Origin: Przewalskia tangutica | Taxonomy: Eukaryota > Streptophyta > Magnoliopsida > Solanales > Solanaceae | Direction of reading: 5' to 3' | Assembly: GCA_029844215.1 (NCBI GenBank) | Contig: CM056730.1 | Coordinates: 51,534,924-51,598,923 of the forward strand | DNA: 64,000 nucleotides | In this document: positions 57,359-64,000 of the stretch, in pieces | How positions within the stretch are numbered: the first letter of the stretch is position 1 | How the letters are laid out: the number at the start of each line of letters is the position of its first letter | The notes under the pieces: model-generated | Databases searched by the model: none | Told to the model about the DNA's origin: nothing | What the model saw: the letters and a program-made list of their open reading frames with translations, nothing else | Made by a program: the position numbers and the translations under genes

Positions 57359-57393
57359 TTCTCCCCCCCTTAGAAACATTCGTCCCGAATGTT
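57359..57393 (-). other. TE-5 polypurine tract and palindrome
   Basis: A purine run on the minus strand next to the LTR and the palindrome AACATTCG-TCC-CGAATGTT at 57375-57393. Confidence 0.8.
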
Positions 57394-57519
57394 CCTTCCC
57401 AAGACAGTTATCGAAGAAGCTTAAACAGTTGTAAATGCCACACACGGCCACAGAGCAACACTTAGGCAGAAACGATAACGAAAATTTACAAGTAGGAAAG
57501 TGAATTTACCTGGAGGTGT

Positions 57520-58567
57520 GGGAATAGGTGAGGATACTTCCGCCTCATGTCCTCTCGGCTTCCCACGTCATCTCCTCCTCGAGCTCGTTCCGCCACAAGA
57601 CTTTGACGGAAGCCACGTCCTCGTCCGCAGACGCCTAACTCCGACGATCGACTATCGCTATGGGAATCTCCTCATACGATAACCCCTGGTCACCGACATC
57701 GTCAATCGGGTGTACCTAGATGGATCCCGATACATCTCTCAAAGATAGACACGTGAAAACCGGATGTCTCGCCTCGGATCGGACGGCAGATCCAACTCAT
57801 AGGCAACCTTGCCTACCTGCGACAATCTAAACGGCCCAATGTACCTAGGGGAAGTTTCCTTCTTCCCGAATCTCATCACACCCTTCATGGGTGACACCTT
57901 TAGAAAACCCAATCATGAACCTCGAACTCAAGATGCCGACGACGATGATCCGTGATACGACTTGCCGACTCGAGTTGTCGAATAGCCGCCTCGGATAAGC
58001 TTCACCTTATCCATCGTTGTACCAAATCTGGTTCCACTACCGCCCTCGCCCACATCGAACCAACCTATGGGCGACCGCACTTCCTCCCATACAAGGCCTC
58101 ATAAGGCGCCATCCGAATCTTTGGAGTGGTAGCTATTATTATACGCGAACTCAACTAGAGGCAAATGATCCTCCCAACTACCATCGAAGTCAATAACACA
58201 GCTCGCACATATCCTCAAGAGTGCGGATAGTGCGCTCGCTGTCCGTCTGCTCGTGGATGAAATGCGACTGTGCTCACTGCGTCCCTAAACCCCTCTGGAA
58301 GGACCTCAGGAAGTTAGCCAGAACCGGGCCTCTGCATGCGATATGATCAAGTAGGGACTCCATGCGATCGACGATCTCTCGGATGTAAAGTCCGCATAAT
58401 CCTCGGTAGAAAAGTCGTCCCGACGGAAGAAAGTGGGCTGATTTCACACTGTCGGCGATAACCCATATAGAATCATGCTCCTCCGAGTGCGAGGTAATCA
58501 CGTGATGAAGTCCATGTTGATTACCTCCCACTTCCGTGTCGGGATCTCTATCGTCAGAATAAACCAC
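57520..58567 (-). pseudogene. pol: TE-5 integrase and C-terminal region (scrambled)
   Basis: DNA collinear with 23090-24150 of TE-3. Readable scraps at 58274-58567: HDSIWVIADSVKSAHFLPS, LYIREIVDRM and FQRGLGTQ, around the integrase core. No frame stays open across the catalytic triad, and the chromodomain end (57520-57720) is readable only as DNA similarity. Confidence 0.7.
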
Positions 58568-59460
58568 CGTGCCTCTGGTGCTCTACCTTCACCTGCTGAC
58601 AACACGGGCACTGAGCTACGAACTCTGCAACGACCCTCTTCAAGACATCCCACCAATACACAGATCTAAGGTCGTGGGTACATCTTGGTCGACCGATGGA
58701 TAGAGTAACGCGCGCTGTGCTTCCCCAAGAACTCTGCCAAGTCCTCAAACATCCGAACACACACCGCCAAACCTTAGCACCCCATCGTGCTACCTCAAAA
58801 GGACCCTTACCTCACGAAGAGTCAGATCACGATATCGAATCAAAGCCGATCCTCGAATTGCCTCTTCACCTCCTCGACGATGAAAGACTCAAGCAACCTC
58901 ACGAACTCTAACCCCACCGCTATCAAAATCAATCAAGCGGACACCAAGGCTCGCTAATCGATGCAAATCACGAACCATGTCCCTCCTCTCTAGCCGCACA
59001 TCCGATAGGCTCCCATCGACCTACGACTAAGAGCATCCGCCACAACATTGGCCTTCCCGTGGTACGGGATATCAACATCGTAATCCTTAAGCAACTCTAA
59101 CCACCGCCTCTCGCCGTAAGTTCAGCTCCTCTGGTGAAGATATCTTGGAGGCTCTTGTGGTCTCGTATAAATATCCACGTGAACCCCATACAAATAGTGC
59201 CTCCAGATCTTCAAAGCGTGAATCACTACCGCCAACTCCAAATCATGGGTGGGGTAGTTCTCTCGTGTTTCCTCACCGTCGATGCATATGCTATAACCCC
59301 GCCATGCTGCATCAACACACATCCCAACCCGATGCCCGACGATCACAATACGACATAACCATCCGACCTCCGGAAGAGTAAGAACGGGCGGTCGTCAATC
59401 TCTCTTTCAAGAATCGAAACCCCGCCACAAGCATCACCATCTGGAACTTGGTCGCTTTCC
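58554..59460 (-). pseudogene. pol: TE-5 RNase H and integrase zinc finger remnants
   Basis: 58554-58760 reads CTHDLRSVYWWDVLKRVVAE and FVAQCPCCQQVKVEHQR (zinc finger second half). 59122-59346 reads NYPTHDLELAVVIHALKIWR and HYLYGVHVDIYTR, part of RNase H. The catalytic YCDAS block is damaged. Confidence 0.75.
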
Positions 59461-60480
59461 GAGTCACCCTAGTCAATGGTGCGAGATAGAAGCAAACTTC
59501 TCCACGAACCGCCGATAATAACTCGCAAGGCCCTAAAATCGCGAACCTCGCCGGAGTAGTAGGTCAGGCCAAGTCCCGATCGCCGATTCGCCAGATCCAC
59601 TCGAATGCCATCACCCGACAATATGCCCAAGAAACGCCATCAAGTCAACCAAAACTCACATTTGGAAAACTTGGCGCATAATCGCCGATCTGGAGAATCA
59701 CAAGACAGCCTCAAATGCTCGCATGCCCTCGCTCGAGCGAGAATAAACCAAGATATCATAAATGAACACTATCACAAACGTGTCCAAAATGGTTTGAACA
59801 CTCGGTTCATCAAATCCATGAATACCACGAGCATCGTCAACCCAAAAGACATGACTCGAACTCATAATGCCCGCATCGTCCGAATGCGATCTAGGGACAT
59901 CCACCTCTCTGACACGAACCTGATGATAGCCCGAACGCAGATCAATCTTGGAGAAACATCTCGCGCCCTGCAACTGGTCGAACAAATCATCAATCACGGG
60001 AAGGGGTATTCGTTTAATGGTCACCTTGTTCAGCTGCCTGTAATCAACACACATGCGCAGCGTCCCGTCCTTCTTCTTCACGAACAATACCGGCGCTCCC
60101 CAGGGAGAAACACTAGGCCTAATGAAGCCCTTCTCTAGCAAATCCCTAAGCTGATCCTTCAACTCTCTCAACTCGGCAGGTGCCATTCTGTATGGCGGAA
60201 TGGAAATAGGCCGAGTGTCTGGCAATATGTCAATACAAAACTCAATCTCCCTCTCAGGAGGGATACCCGGGAGGTCATCTGGGAACACGTCTGGGAACTC
60301 GCTGACTACGGGAACTGACTGAAAATCTGGTACCGCAGCCTCAGTATCAAACACTCGAACTAGATGGTAGATATACCCCTTCTGCACCATCTTCCTAGCC
60401 TTGAGGTAGGAAATAAACCTACCTCTACGATACCGCGTCCTCCCACTCAACAACCGGCCCTCGTGAAACCGGAACTGCAT
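59461..60480 (-). pseudogene. pol: TE-5 reverse transcriptase (260 aa open frame)
   Basis: The longest RT frame in the window (59698-60480). It runs from the protease-RT linker ISYLKARKMVQKGYIYHLVR through FPDDLPGIPPEREIEFCID, WGAPVLFVKKKDGTLRMCVD, YRQLNKVTIK and CFSKIDLRSGYHQVRVRE to the palm. Residues around 190-235 are off-register, and the catalytic motif reads FIYDILVYS: the first aspartate of FIDD is Tyr (about residue 241). If real, that would abolish polymerisation, but this locus is rich in suspicious small differences. The thumb region to 59461 is broken. Confidence 0.85.
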
Positions 60481-61109
60481 TTACTCTCTCTCGGTCTACA
60501 TTGGCATAGCAAGAAGCTATCCAATCCATCCCCATAATCAAGTCTAAGTCAATCATCTCAAACTCTATCAAGTCGGCGTGGTCCGACGATCAGAATGGTC
60601 ACAGACAAGCCCTATATACCCGCCGAGCTACCACCGAATCACCCATCGCGTAGCTACCTCGAAGCGGTCTATGGACTCGTGCTCTATCCCTATCCTACTA
60701 GCAACAAGGGAGATATATAGGACAGAGTAGAACCCGGATCTATCAAGGCATAAACATCAAACCAGAACCGATAAGGTACCGTGACGACATCGTGAGGCCT
60801 CACGATCATGTACCGACAAAGCATAAACGCGGTTCGAGGACCGCTAGAATCGACCCGAGCCACGACCTGCCGCGACCTGGCTGACCCACGAGCACCTCGC
60901 CCCGGCGAGTAATCGTAGGAGATGATGAGCGCAACGAACTCGGGCCGAGCCCTACCACCGGCCACGGTCGGCCGACAGCCGCAAAGTGACCGCCGCCACA
61001 ATCGTAACAAGCTCCAAAAGTAGTACCACACTTCCCGTAATGGGATCCACCGTCGCCACACCGGGTGGTCCCGATCGCCGCACTCTGCTACTCGACGCGT
61101 CGAAGCCAC
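60481..61109 (-). pseudogene. gag-pol: TE-5 protease and nucleocapsid region
   Basis: 60690-61109 contains VYALIDPGSTLSYIS, the aspartic protease site. The rest of protease (60481-60690) is frame-broken. The upstream zinc-knuckle region is out of frame. Confidence 0.75.
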
Positions 61110-62072
61110 AGGGCCCGGCCGCCTCGAAAACTCGGGTCAGGCCGAGGACGGTGCAGAGTGCTCTGCCGGCCGTGGTGCGACCCAGATCGCGCCGAGGTCG
61201 CCACCACGATAACCACCGAAGACCCTCCCGCCCCGCCTTCTTCTCGCCGCCGCTGGCCCACTCGCCGACCTCTGCGCCTCGCATCCAAGGGCGTGAGCTC
61301 GCACGCGTAATGTCCATACCCTACCGAGAGAAACCCCGCATGACTCGCCATATAGTCGTCTCAGCCCGTGACATAGCGGTGCACCCTATCCTCCATATCT
61401 GCTACCAATGCTTTGGGACATATCGAGCCAATGAATCAAACTCGACATTGTACTCACGACAAGGTCGTCTCTCGCTCGCCAAAGAAGAAAAATCTATCAC
61501 CCGCGCCTCCTCATCCGCGAGGCAAGAAGTGAGTGAGGAAAGCCTGCGAGAACTCATCCCAAGTACTGGGACGCGTGCTCTCCCGGATAACTCCCATGAA
61601 TCAAACCAATCGATCGCGGTATCACGCAGCCTATGTGAACCAAAGATCACGGACTCGGTCTCCGACGCCCGATCACTCTCAAAATCCTTCGACCGAATCG
61701 GCGGATGAACTCCTCGCGATCATCCTCCGCCTCGACCCATAAAACTCCGGCGTCTACAACTCAAGAAGTCTCGTAGCCTCAAACTCTCTGCCCTCGGGTG
61801 AACAACGGGTACGACCGAGCCGAGCCGAATCGCCGTGATCCAGCCTCTCAGATCGGGCCACAACTTTAGCCAAAAGTCGGGCCATCTCTCAGACCCTAAC
61901 CTCCGCCCCAGCCGTGGGATGCGAGGTGTGGGTGCCGTGGTCTCGCTGAGCCGGGCGGCGTCATAGAACTCGCCGTCTCGGTATAGACTGGGCACGAGCC
62001 CTCGTGACTGGGTGTCTGCTAGCGCCTCGGCCGCTGCCTTCTTCTCGGGCCCGGTTGCCTTCGTGGAGGCAT
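61110..62072 (-). pseudogene. gag: TE-5 gag (broken)
   Basis: ATG at 62072 in the MPPRK-type position. Capsid pieces: 61720-61995 (VVPVVHPRAESLRLRDFLSC) and 61402-61650 (FGSHRLRDTAIDWFDSWELS and CREYNVEFDSLARYVP). Frames between them are shifted. The + strand frame at 60986-61708 is a shadow. Confidence 0.78.
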
Positions 62073-62254
62073 AATCGCATAGAAAGGAATACGTTAGAGG
62101 GGTCCAACCTATAACACGGACTCTAAAGCACGATCTCGAATGAGAAAAATGGAAACCAATCCTAAATATCCTATAGCCTCACGATTATTGGTGTGGTGCA
62201 CAACACACCGATAATCAAGACTCTACTAGATACTCTGTCAGACACTTTCCGAGG

Positions 62255-62272
62255 ATTAATCGCTCGATACCA
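62255..62272 (-). other. TE-5 primer-binding site
   Basis: The minus strand reads TGGTATCGAGCGATTAAT, the altered iMet-type site also found in TE-4, four bases from the 5' LTR. Confidence 0.78.
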
Positions 62273-62276
62273 CTTT

Positions 62277-64000
62277 TGTCACGACTGCCCGGGGCGTGGA
62301 TGGTGCTACCGGCACCCAAGTAGTCATACATCGAGTAATCGGAAATATAAAGCAAGACATGAAACAGCTTTATAAAATAAGACACGCTTTATGTGAGAAA
62401 ACATCGCTTTCGGCATATATATATATAATCATGGTTTAGCGATTACATCCGACACCGCATAACATGACTCTGCACTTAAGGAAATATACAACTATGGCGG
62501 ACAGGGCCCCGCCATACCTCGATCAGCATAAAACTATCTACAACAGGAGATCATACCAAAAGTAGAGCCTCAGAAAAGATGGAGCTCCCGACACCAACGT
62601 AGATCCTAAGGATGCGGATCTAGCACTGCTTGCCCTTACTGCGGCATGAACGCAGCCCCAAAGGAGGTCAAGACAACGGTACTAAGTATGCGAAATCAGA
62701 AAGTACTTAAATGAAAACATATCATTTTTAAAATCGGTTTACAAATATGTGTGAAACAACGAGGAAAACCGCACGAGTGCCACTTCACAAACAAGAGCAA
62801 CAATAGGTAATCGTAATAGGTCTTGTCTAGGCCGCGAATGATCGAACAGGCCACTCGCCCATATCATCATTCTGCAAGCCTAATCTCGACTCCCGAGTCC
62901 GCATAGGCCACTCACGGGCCCGCATGAGGTATAACCCCGCATCGAGGTAGCTACTCCTGCATCGCCCCGACTCGTTTCCGCATGGCCACATAGACCGCAT
63001 GAGGTATAACCCCGCATACTAACACGAACTCGTAGCTCCGCATAGGCCCCTGGACCCGCATGAGGTATTCTCGAATCATGGTCCTGCATCGCTGAGTTTA
63101 CCCCAGACGGAGGCGACTTAACCCCGATCATCTCAAGAGGTGAGTGATAGTATACTAACATAACAACTTATCTTTAAACAACATAAGCACAACAAGGATA
63201 CTCACCTATACAAACGTTACAAGATACTAACACACATAGCATCATATCATGTCTACTTATCAAACCATCTTTATTATTCTTTTCACAATATAAGTCTGTT
63301 ATAAACACATAGGCAAACTTGTTTCTTTTATAAATCTTAAGTGGTTATACTTACTTCCCATAAAGCTAGTATAACTCTTAAGCTTCTGTTTTAAAAACCA
63401 ATTAGTTCTCTTCTGTTAATATGATTCGGAGTCTTTTGAAATGTTTTGATTCTTATTATTCAGCTTAAGCCGTGAGGCATTCCGTAAGTATTATTCGAGC
63501 TTAAGCCGTGAGGCATTGCCGTAAGTATTATTCAGGCTTAAGTCAAAGACATTGCCGTAGTTATATTGTAAAATATCATGCTTTAGGAAGAATCACATAC
63601 CTTCTCAGCGAAAACCACCTGCCAAGTTGAATATGTCGCGCGCAGAGAGTCAGCCTATAATAGTCACAGATATCTATCAAAGACTACTCAAGGTCATTCT
63701 AAACAGGGGTTCATAATTCTACTAAGTCGGGCAAAGACTTCCTACCCGGTGAGCTATATAAGTTCATCGTGAAAACAGTCCTATGTAAGTCTGATTTGAT
63801 TATTCTTCTTTAAACCCTTCTAAGTGATTAATACTTATTCTTATACTTCTACGATGCATTCTCAAATACAAAAGAGGGTTAGGATTATTACCTCGGTAAG
63901 CCCAATAATATCCTAGACAAAGTCGCGCCTGAGCACGGGTTTGCTCGGAAGTTGGATGCTCCAAGACCATTAGTAGTTCGTCACAACGTCGACTAAGTAC
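62277..64000 (-). repeat. TE-5 5' LTR, partial
   Basis: Begins TGTCACGACTG and is collinear with 54978-56700. The stem-loop near 62493-62515 has lost one stem G. The 36-38 bp repeat is present three times at 63462-63555. The right end, and so the target duplication, is beyond the window. Confidence 0.87.

Larger units (their letters stand above)
54978..64000 (-). mobile_element. TE-5: Ty3/gypsy Tekay-like element, runs off the window
   Basis: Minus-strand element with 3' LTR 54978-57358, internal region 57359-62276 (4.9 kb) and 5' LTR from 62277 to beyond 64000. Same subfamily as solo-2. The gag-pol order is recognisable, but small indels are denser than in TE-1 or TE-3. Confidence 0.87.

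Noticed and set aside
60986..61708. 240 aa + strand open frame
   Set aside because: Antisense shadow of the TE-5 gag; the minus strand has capsid motifs.
1..64000. Host genes, tRNA, rRNA or endogenous pararetrovirus
   Set aside because: No such motif found; all RT-containing frames have the gypsy or copia gene order, and LTRs with target duplications explain the sequence.

Overview
This window is plant nuclear heterochromatin, almost certainly from a dicot. The LTR style, the tRNA-iMet primer sites and the Tekay/Del-type Ty3/gypsy pol would suit Solanaceae, but I cannot prove the family. I find no host gene, tRNA, rRNA, miRNA precursor or CRISPR. Nearly every base belongs to a tower of LTR retrotransposons inserted into each other. 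Names used here: TE-1 to TE-5 (Ty3/gypsy), Copia-1 (Ty1/copia), solo-1 and solo-2 (solo LTRs), LTR-E, LTR-F and LTR-G (LTR pieces).

Left tower (1-41136). The floor is Copia-1 (+ strand), whose 5' LTR is cut by LTR-E (+). LTR-E is cut by LTR-F (+; arms 1-1449 and 38621-40014). LTR-F is cut by TE-1 (-, 1450-38615, target duplication ATAAA). TE-1 is cut twice. TE-2 (-, 4346-14230) sits in its 3' LTR. TE-3 (-, 16792-32922, duplication TGAAT) sits in its reverse transcriptase, just before the FIDD catalytic motif. TE-3 in turn carries solo-1 (+, 17871-21445, TAAAC) and solo-2 (-, 28188-30595, TAAAT/TAAAC).

Right tower (41137-64000). Copia-1 gag-pol (41251-44432) is full of stops and is cut inside RT by LTR-G (+). 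A segment across that junction is tandemly duplicated with a 657 bp period. LTR-G is cut by TE-4 (+, 47542 onward), whose 3' LTR is cut by TE-5 (-, 54978 to beyond the window end).

TE-1, TE-3 and TE-5 carry recognisable gag (capsid, CCHC knuckles), protease, RT, RNase H, integrase and, in TE-1 and TE-3, a chromodomain. All are broken by frameshifts, stops or deletions. TE-2 keeps only a truncated gag between 4 kb LTRs and looks like a TR-GAG-type non-autonomous element. TE-4 keeps scraps of gag and integrase. Mobilisation, if any, would need proteins from intact relatives elsewhere.

Most worth following up: (1) a stem-loop near the LTR 3' end, shared by divergent LTR families, with a constant 7-nt loop and compensatory stem changes; (2) a second hairpin next to the LTR terminus whose sequence changes but whose pairing persists; (3) the TE-2 architecture; (4) a recurrent set of odd differences between copies at CAG/CTG/CCG sites, even inside primer-binding sites, suggesting methylation-linked base-calling error, so individual frameshifts should not be over-read.
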